Shown here: positions 19,913 through 26,805 of the stretch, one piece after another
Numbering within the stretch: position 1 is the first letter of the stretch
How the letters are laid out: each line of letters opens with the position of its first letter
Origin: a virus
Direction: 5' to 3' (one strand)
Virus record (IMG/VR): IMGVR_UViG_3300044971_003486
Coordinates: 1-39,135 of that record
Length of the DNA stretch: 39,135 bases
Made by a program: the position numbers and the translations under genes
Notes under the pieces: generated by a model
The model's input: the letters and a program-made list of their open reading frames with translations, nothing else
Told to the model about the DNA's origin: nothing
Databases searched by the model: none

Positions 19913-21688
19913 GTGGCTTATAGTACAACATCTAAATTCGTTCAGCTTACACCATACCTACTAATGGAGTGGATGTATGCGGATCAACCAAATCCTGAGA
20001 CGTATCCAGTAAACACAGGCACTGTAACGGTGGGATACAATAAGATGGTGAATGGATACATTACAGCCATTGTAAATAACTCGTCTATAGTTCCAACTAA
20101 CCAGATCTATAACCTGGATTCTAATTATCCAGTGACACACAACACTGGTGAGAATAGCGTTGTACAGATCTCGACCAACTCCTTTGTTACATTAGATCCC
20201 GGATTGATCATACCATTCAACGATTTCTCTGATGAGCTAACTCCAACTAACGAATTGGAAATTACGTTTCCTGGTAACATAGAGGTTGTCTATGATTCTA
20301 TAAGATACCATATAGTTGCCGGCTATAACCTATCTAATATAGATGGTGTTATCTTAAGTGTAAAATATCAGGACGTCAATCAAACATTTGTGACATTCTC
20401 ACAAGCACTTATACAGAAGGGGACTCAGCAATCTTATACTCTTAACCCTAGTCCACTTAAGATAGGGGCTAATATCTATGATAGATATCTCGAGGTGAAA
20501 GTTCCTAGTTTGGTTGATATGAACAATAAATATCAGGCGGCTGCTTCCTCTTTCAAAAGCCAAACACTTGCAGCTCTAACCAGTCAAAGTGGAAGGGGAT
20601 ACGTATACGCTTCTCCCATTAGGATAGAGGTTTGGAGTGTAGTTAGCAAATCTGATTATCTAGGATACGAGAGATACGATTCTGAATTAATTTCCGCTCT
20701 CTCACTAGAGAGTGAGGATCCTTTTTCTAATATAGGAGCTGTTATTAAGGAATCTACTTCGGGACAATTTTTTGAATATTTTGCAACAGACAATGAGGGA
20801 TTTGTAGAGGATTTTATACTTTTCCAAAATTCAATAGGAAATAATTACTACATCAATCACCAAATAGAAACACTAGAACAAATTGGTGTTGCGATTATTA
20901 CTACAAATACTTTCCAGACAATACAGACAACGGGGTATGACGTTCCTAATTTCTATCGACCTATAGTTAGAAATTCTGCGGTGGCTGCAAGCTTCACCCT
21001 CAGATACACAATGTCTCTCGTAAACACTGTTGATAATTCACGTGTGGTTAGAATTGGAACATATACGTCGAATAATCCGGGTCAATGGGGTCCAAATATT
21101 TCCCCAATACAGCTAAATACTTTTCCGCAGGTTATGAAGATCTATAACAAGGTCTATAATCAAGCGGCACTTAATATTCCTGGACAATCAAATCCAACTC
21201 CAACAGAGGTAGTTAGAACGAATAATCTTTTTATTAACTACAGCAACATATCAACTACAAACATCCCTCTTATTATCCGTGATGGATCTATACAGAACGA
21301 TACGTCTGCTGCACCAAACATTGCGCAGCCTTCTGGTAGATTGGTTGTAGATGTAACACCATTTGACAACTACTATAAGTTCAAGATGTATAAGAGCGGA
21401 TCCGATGGTGCTCCTGTTGAGATAGATCTAGGTGACACTAGTAATTATAAGATGGTGTTTATAGATAACACCGGAAAGAAACTGTACGTTGCTTCTTTAC
21501 AGGACAAAAATCTAGCTAACCCATCTAAGGGTGAGGTAGCTTTCAGAATGGACGATTCTATATCTGGCACCATACTTCAGCTGAGGGATCGAAGATTCTT
21601 CATAACTCAAGGTGGTGATCGGGTTAGTAGTGTAACCAGCGTACAGTCAAATCCTAATGTGAACGTTACAGTTACTAGAAATACATAA
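19913..21688 (+). CDS. Virion structural protein, 591 aa, non-ATG start
   Basis: No ATG lies near the natural start: in-frame candidates are TTG 19904 and GTG 19913. I prefer GTG 19913, giving M-AYSTTSKFVQLTPYLLM; TTG would add three residues, and the first ATG (about 19964) would remove a well-formed N-terminus. The protein is beta-rich, low in Cys and acidic, with long Asn/Thr/Ser/Tyr stretches. A segment FYRPIVRNSAVAASFTLRYT at about residues 345-364 looks like a conserved structural core. There is no enzymatic motif. It is flanked by virion genes, so a tail or baseplate component is inferred. Confidence 0.6.
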   Translation: MAYSTTSKFVQLTPYLLMEWMYADQPNPETYPVNTGTVTVGYNKMVNGYITAIVNNSSIVPTNQIYNLDSNYPVTHNTGENSVVQISTNSFVTLDPGLIIPFNDFSDELTPTNELEITFPGNIEVVYDSIRYHIVAGYNLSNIDGVILSVKYQDVNQTFVTFSQALIQKGTQQSYTLNPSPLKIGANIYDRYLEVKVPSLVDMNNKYQAAASSFKSQTLAALTSQSGRGYVYASPIRIEVWSVVSKSDYLGYERYDSELISALSLESEDPFSNIGAVIKESTSGQFFEYFATDNEGFVEDFILFQNSIGNNYYINHQIETLEQIGVAIITTNTFQTIQTTGYDVPNFYRPIVRNSAVAASFTLRYTMSLVNTVDNSRVVRIGTYTSNNPGQWGPNISPIQLNTFPQVMKIYNKVYNQAALNIPGQSNPTPTEVVRTNNLFINYSNISTTNIPLIIRDGSIQNDTSAAPNIAQPSGRLVVDVTPFDNYYKFKMYKSGSDGAPVEIDLGDTSNYKMVFIDNTGKKLYVASLQDKNLANPSKGEVAFRMDDSISGTILQLRDRRFFITQGGDRVSSVTSVQSNPNVNVTVTRNT

Positions 21689-21699
21689 TAAATTTAGAA

Positions 21700-22308
21700 A
21701 TGGCATCATCAAGAAATCAGAACGGAATCCCCGCTAGAAGACAATCTCAGTATTCTGTTGTTGGCGGAAGGTCAACTCCACAGGTGGTTTCTACACGTCC
21801 TGATGCTTCTAGCAATCTGCCAATATCCGTTGTGTATTGGGGTTACTGGAAGCCAACAGGAACAACTTATACTATTCCCGGTTCTGCTATCGTAAGTGAA
21901 TCGACACAGATCGGAGTGACAGCAGCAACAGGACCTGCAGCAGCACAGAGGGAAACCACTGTGTCTAGTCCTCAGGAATTACTACAGCAAGCAACTTCAG
22001 CGGGATCGTTCCTTTATAGCATAGGACCGCAAGCTGGCTTAACCGGCACAAGTGAAAATAACCTCACGAAGACACAAACAAAAGCAGCAGCAGCTGCTTT
22101 CACAAACGCTGAGCTTGTTCAAGGTGTATCAGGTATAGTTAGCGCTTTTAAGTCCACTGGATGGACTGATGCTGCTATAATAACATATTTTCTAACCCCC
22201 GGGAATCTTGGGTATAAGCAATTCCCAGGATTGACCACTGCTTTGTTTATTCAGGCTGCGGGGACTATAATTAATGTTAGTTCTCTTTTAACTCAAAAAA
22301 ATAAATAA
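21700..22308 (+). CDS. Small virion-associated protein, 202 aa
   Basis: Not recognised. The N-terminal 45 residues are basic, polar and likely disordered. The middle is Ala/Thr/Gly/Gln-rich (AATGPAAAQRETTVSSP, then TKTQTKAAAAAFTNAEL). The C-terminal 70 residues are more hydrophobic and could form helices packing on a larger assembly (LVQGVSGIVSAFKSTGW). No Cys, no signal peptide. It is 11 bases after the 591-aa virion gene and seven bases before the tail-tube-fold gene, so a tail-assembly role such as a connector or minor tail protein is likely but unproven. Confidence 0.55.
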   Translation: MASSRNQNGIPARRQSQYSVVGGRSTPQVVSTRPDASSNLPISVVYWGYWKPTGTTYTIPGSAIVSESTQIGVTAATGPAAAQRETTVSSPQELLQQATSAGSFLYSIGPQAGLTGTSENNLTKTQTKAAAAAFTNAELVQGVSGIVSAFKSTGWTDAAIITYFLTPGNLGYKQFPGLTTALFIQAAGTIINVSSLLTQKNK

Positions 22309-22314
22309 GGATAG

Positions 22315-22872
22315 ATGATTCTTAATTCCAAAGGTAGTAATTTTTACTTCGTCTTTCCGAAAGGATTTTTTCCGGAGAGTGTAACTAATAAATACCTTCC
22401 TTATTTAAGGAAGCAACCCATTCCGTACGATACTATTGCACAAATGATGAATAGTACGATACAATCCATAACCTTTCCGGAGCTACAGTCTGGTACCGTG
22501 GAGCAGACAAGATATCTTGGTAAGAAGCAAAGATATAAGGGATCCGTTCCAATACAGGATTTATTTACACAGGATTTCACTGTTTCGTTCAAACTCCTCG
22601 ATGGCTATATTAACTATTTAGTTATGATGGACACATTGCTTTGGTTTCTTGATTTTAAAAATCCAATACAGTATGACTATGATCTGAGTATCAGATTGAT
22701 GGATAATAGTGGTAATATAATATCTACCGTGGGTTTCAAGAATACTATTCTTACAGCCATCTCTAACCTCACATTAGGCTATACACAAAACTCTCCGGAG
22801 GTCCAAACTTTTACACTTAACTTCTCCTGTAACTTCATTGAGATACATCTGGAAGCCAAAGAGGGAGTTTGA
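22315..22872 (+). CDS. Tail-tube-fold protein (T4 gp19/gp54-like candidate)
   Basis: The 185-aa protein shows the strand order of the myovirus tail-tube fold: FTVSFKLLDGYINYLVMMDT, a helical linker, YDLSIRLMDNSGNIISTVGF (near 120-139), then LSNLTLGY-type and VQTFTLNFSCNFIEI strands. In T4 this fold occurs in the tube protein gp19 and in the tube-baseplate junction proteins gp48 and gp54. Location next to baseplate and fibre genes favours a junction or completion protein over the main tube. ATG 22315 follows ggatag. This is a pattern reading; a structure-based search would decide. Confidence 0.5.
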   Translation: MILNSKGSNFYFVFPKGFFPESVTNKYLPYLRKQPIPYDTIAQMMNSTIQSITFPELQSGTVEQTRYLGKKQRYKGSVPIQDLFTQDFTVSFKLLDGYINYLVMMDTLLWFLDFKNPIQYDYDLSIRLMDNSGNIISTVGFKNTILTAISNLTLGYTQNSPEVQTFTLNFSCNFIEIHLEAKEGV

Positions 22873-22878
22873 TATATA
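22871..22878 (+). promoter_or_regulatory. GATATATA candidate phage promoter
   Basis: GTTTGATATATA overlaps the stop of the tail-tube-fold gene and lies 20 bases before ATG 22899. It marks the change from structural genes to DNA-metabolism genes, a sensible place for a new transcription unit. It matches the elements at 1233, 28341 and 34245. Confidence 0.45.
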
Positions 22879-22898
22879 CATAAAGAAATTTAAACAAG

Positions 22899-23141
22899 AT
22901 GAAGAAATTTTCAACAGTTAAGGAATTAAACGAAATGGAGTTTGCACAACCCCTTATAAACTCCAAAGAAAACATGATGGATCTGCTTGTAGCAGCTTCT
23001 GGAAATGATCAAAGAGTTTTGATTGACATTGTAAATTGTCTAACAGAGGATCAAATGAAGAAGTGCTACAATAAGCTCATTAAGGTTTATGGATACACTG
23101 GCGCAGCTGGACAAAGAGTTGAGTTGAAGTCAAGAGCCTAA
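22899..23141 (+). CDS. Hypothetical protein, 80 aa
   Basis: Not recognised. The product is predominantly helical, with mixed charge (MKKFSTVKELNEMEFAQPL at the start; DQRVLIDIVNCLTEDQMKKC in the middle). It ends in a Gly-rich basic tail (GYTGAAGQRVELKSRA). No membrane segment. The gene follows a GATATATA element and sits three bases before the RuvC-like gene, so it is co-transcribed with DNA-repair genes. A small nucleic-acid-binding or adaptor role is possible, without direct evidence. Confidence 0.6.
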   Translation: MKKFSTVKELNEMEFAQPLINSKENMMDLLVAASGNDQRVLIDIVNCLTEDQMKKCYNKLIKVYGYTGAAGQRVELKSRA

Positions 23142-23144
23142 TTT

Positions 23145-23867
23145 ATGATTCTAGTAGGAATAGACTTTTCCTTAAACTCACCTGCTTTTTGTGTGTTAGC
23201 CGATGGTAAGTACCATTGGGGATCAATCACTAGGTCTGACAGAGACCGTGATTCCCTTTTGAAGAACGCAAAGAAGCCTTATGCTGTTCTATCAGCTAGT
23301 TCCGATTTCAGAATAGAGTTCCTAGATAGAAAACCTATTCCTGATGAATATTCGGAAAGGGAAAGAATAAAGATCGACTATTTCCTGGATGTTGTTCTGA
23401 CTTTATGGAATGGCATCTGTGACATAATAGACAATAAAGGGGAAGAGGTTAAGATAGCTATGGAGGGACTTAGTTTTTCCTCTAATGGTAATGCATTGAT
23501 CGATATATCAATGGCTACAGCGCTATTAAGAGAAAGAATATGCAGCCACATAGGAAGCGATAATTTCTACGTTTTCTCTCCTACGTCTATAAAAAAATTC
23601 GCTTTAAAGGGTAATGCTAAGAAGGATGAATTATATGATGCTTTGAGTACTAGAGAAAAAGACGGAACAAACTTGGATAATTTTTGTAGAATACTAGCAG
23701 ATAACAAATCTGAATGGGTTACAGGAGCGAAAGCTGTGAATAAGCCGGTTGATGATTTAGTAGATGCAACTTGGATTTTATTATACTTAAGAGAAATATT
23801 AGAAGGTAAAAATGAGAAAAATTTGGAGAAAACTAAGAGCAAAAAAAAGAAACTGGCTAAAGCCTGA
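23145..23867 (+). CDS. RuvC-like Holliday-junction nuclease (RNase H fold)
   Basis: The 240-aa protein fits the RuvC/RNase H-like nuclease pattern. First strand: VGIDFSLNSPAF with Asp7. Second acidic site: AMEGLSFSS with Glu near 107. C-terminal acidic cluster: PVDDLVDATW with Asp203, Asp204 and Asp207. These give the three to four acidic residues that bind two metal ions. The tail is Lys-rich (TKSKKKKLAKA), likely for DNA contact. In phages such enzymes resolve recombination intermediates before packaging, the role of endonuclease VII in T4, which fits the SSB, UvsY and UvsW genes downstream. RuvC proteins are normally about 170 aa, so this copy has insertions. Confidence 0.75.
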   Translation: MILVGIDFSLNSPAFCVLADGKYHWGSITRSDRDRDSLLKNAKKPYAVLSASSDFRIEFLDRKPIPDEYSERERIKIDYFLDVVLTLWNGICDIIDNKGEEVKIAMEGLSFSSNGNALIDISMATALLRERICSHIGSDNFYVFSPTSIKKFALKGNAKKDELYDALSTREKDGTNLDNFCRILADNKSEWVTGAKAVNKPVDDLVDATWILLYLREILEGKNEKNLEKTKSKKKKLAKA

Positions 23868-23991
23868 TCAGCAGCGTTCTGCAGCTGTATCTAAAATCAA
23901 TAGCGACTTATTAAATTTGGGAAACCCATCTAGAATGGGCCAAATTATTACTGTCCTTTGCAAAAGCCACGAAACAAAAGTAAGTAATTAA
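23812..23991 (+). CDS. Small basic protein, 59 aa, overlapping the RuvC-like gene
   Basis: An ATG at 23812 opens a 59-codon frame ending in TAA at 23989-23991, overlapping the RuvC-like gene by 56 bases in another frame. It fills what would otherwise be a 152-base gap. The N-terminus is strongly basic (MRKIWRKLRAKKRNWLKP), and the rest is a mixed helix with PSRMGQIITVLCKSHETK. The basic part lies inside the overlap and is shared with the Lys-rich end of RuvC, so part of that composition may be a by-product; the non-overlapping part still reads as ordinary protein. Function unknown. Confidence 0.5.
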   Translation: MRKIWRKLRAKKRNWLKPDQQRSAAVSKINSDLLNLGNPSRMGQIITVLCKSHETKVSN

Positions 23992-24019
23992 ACTTAAATA
24001 AAAAAAACAATTAAAAATT

Positions 24020-25012
24020 ATGAGTAACTTGAATGACATTTTCAATCTTGATGGCGACATGTTCGTAACCAAGACAAAATCTGGAGAATCTAAGGATTTG
24101 GAATTTTACAAGCCGTACCCCGAGGATGGTAAGGACGGTGTGTATAAAGCACTTATTCGCTTCGTACCAAATCCTGCAGATCCTAAGAAATCTAAGGTCC
24201 ATAAATACTATGTGTATTTGAACGACCCACAAAGCGGAGACGGCTTTTCTGTAGACTGCCCATCTACAGTTGGTAAGAAGTCTATTTTAAAAGACATCTT
24301 CTGGAAGCTTAAGAACTCTCACTCTGCTGCAGATCAGGAGTTGGCTAAGAAATTCTCTAGAAAGGAAGACTATTATTCCTTAGTACAAGTAGTACAGGAT
24401 AAGAATAGACCTGAATTAGAGGGTAAAATAATGATCTGGAAATTTGGTAAGAAGATCAATGATATGGTAGAGGCACAATTAAAACCAGAGTATGGTGACC
24501 CATGCAACCCATATGACCTATTCGACGGTAAACTTTTCGGGGTTAGCGTTAGAAAAGTTGGAGAATGGAACAACTACGATCTTTGTCAATTTGTAGGCGA
24601 AAGAGGACCAATCACCATCGATGGTAACAAGATGGAGAAAACACAAGAGGGAATGAACAGTGTTCTTGAGTATTTGAAAACCGGTCCTCAGAATCTTGGA
24701 TCTTTTGAATATAAGGAGTGGGACGATAATTTAACCGAAAAAGTAATGGGCATCATCAGAAGCACAGTACCAGACGGAAGACTTATCAATGAAATCGTTA
24801 GCGGTGTATCCAATGCATCTTCTAATGCTTCATCAGGACCAGCTAAAGCACCTTTTAAAGAGGACAAAGCTACTAGCGAATCTTCCGACTTCTATGCTGA
24901 GGTAACAACAAACTCAGCTTCTATGAAGCCAAATTCAGATTTCTTAAAATCTGAGACACCTAAGAGTTCAGGTGGATCTTCTTCACTAGAAGATTTATAC
25001 GCAGATCTATAA
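24020..25012 (+). CDS. 32: Single-stranded DNA-binding protein, T4 gp32-like
   Basis: The 330-aa protein coats single-stranded DNA in replication and recombination. The core matches gp32: DYYSLVQVVQDKNRPELEG then WKFGKKINDMVEAQL (residues about 118-155), followed by KVGEWNNYDLCQF. The C-terminus is a Ser-rich linker ending in an acidic tail (SSLEDLYADL), the part that in gp32 recruits partner proteins. The zinc module of T4 gp32 (one His and three Cys) is not recognisable: only one Cys (in VDCPSTVGKK) lies before the core, so this copy is probably zinc-free. The gene sits before the primase, with a strong terminator between them. Confidence 0.88.
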   Translation: MSNLNDIFNLDGDMFVTKTKSGESKDLEFYKPYPEDGKDGVYKALIRFVPNPADPKKSKVHKYYVYLNDPQSGDGFSVDCPSTVGKKSILKDIFWKLKNSHSAADQELAKKFSRKEDYYSLVQVVQDKNRPELEGKIMIWKFGKKINDMVEAQLKPEYGDPCNPYDLFDGKLFGVSVRKVGEWNNYDLCQFVGERGPITIDGNKMEKTQEGMNSVLEYLKTGPQNLGSFEYKEWDDNLTEKVMGIIRSTVPDGRLINEIVSGVSNASSNASSGPAKAPFKEDKATSESSDFYAEVTTNSASMKPNSDFLKSETPKSSGGSSSLEDLYADL

Positions 25013-25027
25013 GATTTAAAATAATAG

Positions 25028-25061
25028 CAACCGGGGAGCTTGAGTTCTCCGGTTGTTTTTT
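25028..25061 (+). terminator. Strong intrinsic terminator between SSB and primase
   Basis: A 12-bp stem, CAACCGGGGAGC at 25028-25039 paired with GTTCTCCGGTTG at 25044-25055 with two G-T pairs, has a four-base loop TTGA and a run of six T. It starts 16 bases after the SSB stop and ends six bases before the primase ATG. It would end most SSB transcripts, so primase expression must come from read-through or antitermination. Confidence 0.88.
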
Positions 25062-25066
25062 GTCCA

Positions 25067-26131
25067 ATGGAACCTAGTAAAATAGAATCACTCGTCAGGG
25101 AAGTCCTCAGTAGGGAATTCCCAGGATCCCCTAGTAAACAGAGGATATACCCTTCGGGAAACCGTCTTAATTTCTCGTGCCCATATTGCGGAGACTCTAA
25201 TGACGCCAGAAAGAAGAGAGGTAACTTCTATATGGACACTCAGGCCTATAAATGCTATAATGGGGGATGTGGAGTTTTTAAATCCTCATTATCCTTCTTT
25301 AATGAATTTGGTGTTTATGGAAAATTATCCAGAGACGAGGTTTCTGAGATTAAGAAGATACTAGATGAAAATAGGGATAAGAGAAGACCGATAATAGGCT
25401 CTACCGATATCTCCATGTTCTTCGAAGATGACATCAACAAGTTCATTATACCGAGGTCACAATTTATGGAAAGCTTGGGTTTAAAGGATGTATCTGGCCA
25501 ACCTATAGAAAGATATCTAAGAAAGAGATACCAGTCTGTAGATAATAGATTTGCATGGGATCCTAAGAAGGAAAAACTATTCCTTTTCAATCTTAACAAG
25601 GAAGACAAAATAATTGGACTTCAGTTGAGAAATATGAATTCCATAAAGGGATCATCCAAGTATCTGACTTATAAACTAAGTGGAATATGGGAAAAACTTC
25701 TATTCTGTAAGGACAATGAATTCTTGGATGGCTGCCGAAAAATAGATCCTATCTCATCTGTTTTTAATGTCGCTACAATTGACTTCGGAGAGGATATAAC
25801 AATATTCGAAGGACCGATGGATTCATGGCTTTGGAAAAATTCAGTCGGACTTTGCTCGGTTGAAAATAGATTTCCGTTTGATGTCGAGAATATTAGGTTT
25901 TGGTATGATTGGGATAAGGCTGGACTTAATAAATCTATAGAGTTACTCACATCTGGATTTAAGGTGTTTAACTGGGGAAAATTTTTGGAAGATCACACTA
26001 TAACAAAGAATAGAAAATGGGATTTGAATGATCTTGTTATCCATCTGAGAAAGACTGGTAAGAAGATCAGAAGATTCGAAAATTACTTTACTGACGATGT
26101 ATTGGACTTGGGATACTTTATCGATGGGTGA
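25067..26131 (+). CDS. 61: DNA primase, T4 gp61-like
   Basis: The primase makes RNA primers for lagging-strand synthesis. The N-terminal zinc finger is CPYCGDS (Cys38, Cys41) paired with KCYNGGC (Cys63, Cys68). The Toprim core shows ITIFEGPMDSW (Glu and Asp) and FWYDWDKAG (the DxD motif). With ATG 25067 it is 354 aa, close to the 342 aa of T4 gp61. An in-frame TTG at 25040 lies inside the terminator stem and is rejected as a start. The last bases overlap the next ATG (26124) by eight bases, suggesting coupling. A replicative helicase partner is not in this window. Confidence 0.85.
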   Translation: MEPSKIESLVREVLSREFPGSPSKQRIYPSGNRLNFSCPYCGDSNDARKKRGNFYMDTQAYKCYNGGCGVFKSSLSFFNEFGVYGKLSRDEVSEIKKILDENRDKRRPIIGSTDISMFFEDDINKFIIPRSQFMESLGLKDVSGQPIERYLRKRYQSVDNRFAWDPKKEKLFLFNLNKEDKIIGLQLRNMNSIKGSSKYLTYKLSGIWEKLLFCKDNEFLDGCRKIDPISSVFNVATIDFGEDITIFEGPMDSWLWKNSVGLCSVENRFPFDVENIRFWYDWDKAGLNKSIELLTSGFKVFNWGKFLEDHTITKNRKWDLNDLVIHLRKTGKKIRRFENYFTDDVLDLGYFIDG

Positions 26132-26354
26132 CACAAAGGAGATCCAGAGTAAAATGGAAGAATGGGAAAATAGAATTGACGATGACTCACATCCTAAGTT
26201 TAAATTCCCTTTGGAAATTAAGGATTCTTCTCTTGATTCATTAAACACAGATATGAAAGAACCTGATATGAAAAAACCTCAGGATAAAAAGAAAACCGTG
26301 GTTATTAAAACCATAGAAAATAAAAATAAGAAAAGCAAAAAAAGTTTATTCTAA
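26124..26354 (+). CDS. Small Lys-rich hypothetical protein, 76 aa
   Basis: Not recognised. ATG 26124 overlaps the primase end by eight bases; an upstream in-frame TTG (26097) lies within the primase and is less likely. The protein starts acidic (MGDTKEIQSKMEEWENRIDD) and ends strongly basic (KTIENKNKKSKKSLF), and is likely disordered. The stop overlaps the next ATG as TAATG. It lies between primase and the UvsY-like gene, so it may be a replication or recombination accessory factor, but no function can be read from it. Confidence 0.6.
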   Translation: MGDTKEIQSKMEEWENRIDDDSHPKFKFPLEIKDSSLDSLNTDMKEPDMKKPQDKKKTVVIKTIENKNKKSKKSLF

Positions 26355-26803
26355 TGGAAAAAGTGGAAAAGCAAGAAGACTATAAGCAAATGTTTGATAG
26401 AGAAAGGGAAGAGTGGAGAGAGAAAATACAAGCTCTAGCTCTTAATCTAAAAGACATAAGAACAGTTGCAAAAGCGCAGGTCGATCTTTTTGGATATAGA
26501 CAAATGCTTCTAGAATACAGCTTTAAATTAGCTGGCATAGTCTCTAAGCTTAATGCTAAGTACAGGGAGAGTAAATCTGCTAAGCTAAAAGAATACTCTG
26601 AGAAGACCGATGTTAGATACGGGTCTAACGAGAAGACTGTGCTAATTGAGGGGGATTTAACAGCTCTAGTTGAGAAAATAGAACTTGTTGAAGGGCATAG
26701 AAAATTCATGGATCAGACTGTACAGACGGTAGACCATATGCTATATGGGATAAAGAGCCGGATCTCTTTAGAGGAATATCTTAGAGGAACAACAGTTAAA
26801 TAA
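26354..26803 (+). CDS. uvsY: UvsY-like recombination mediator (candidate)
   Basis: The 149-aa protein is all-helical and charged, close in length to T4 UvsY (137 aa). The order of features fits UvsY: a basic helical N-terminal half (KLAGIVSKLNAKYRESKSAK), then NEKTVLIEGD, then a helix ending in DHMLYGIKSRISLEEYL, which resembles the YDAIKSR-type end of UvsY. UvsY loads the recombinase UvsX onto gp32-coated DNA. In T4, uvsY is also adjacent to uvsW, which supports the call. The start overlaps the previous stop (TAATG), and the UvsW-like gene begins two bases after the stop. Sequence similarity is weak, so this is partly from context. Confidence 0.6.
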   Translation: MEKVEKQEDYKQMFDREREEWREKIQALALNLKDIRTVAKAQVDLFGYRQMLLEYSFKLAGIVSKLNAKYRESKSAKLKEYSEKTDVRYGSNEKTVLIEGDLTALVEKIELVEGHRKFMDQTVQTVDHMLYGIKSRISLEEYLRGTTVK

Positions 26804-26805
26804 TC

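Noticed and set aside
25040-25066. TTG start giving a longer primase
   Set aside because: The added nine codons lie inside the terminator stem and T-tract; ATG 25067 is directly followed by the conserved protein.
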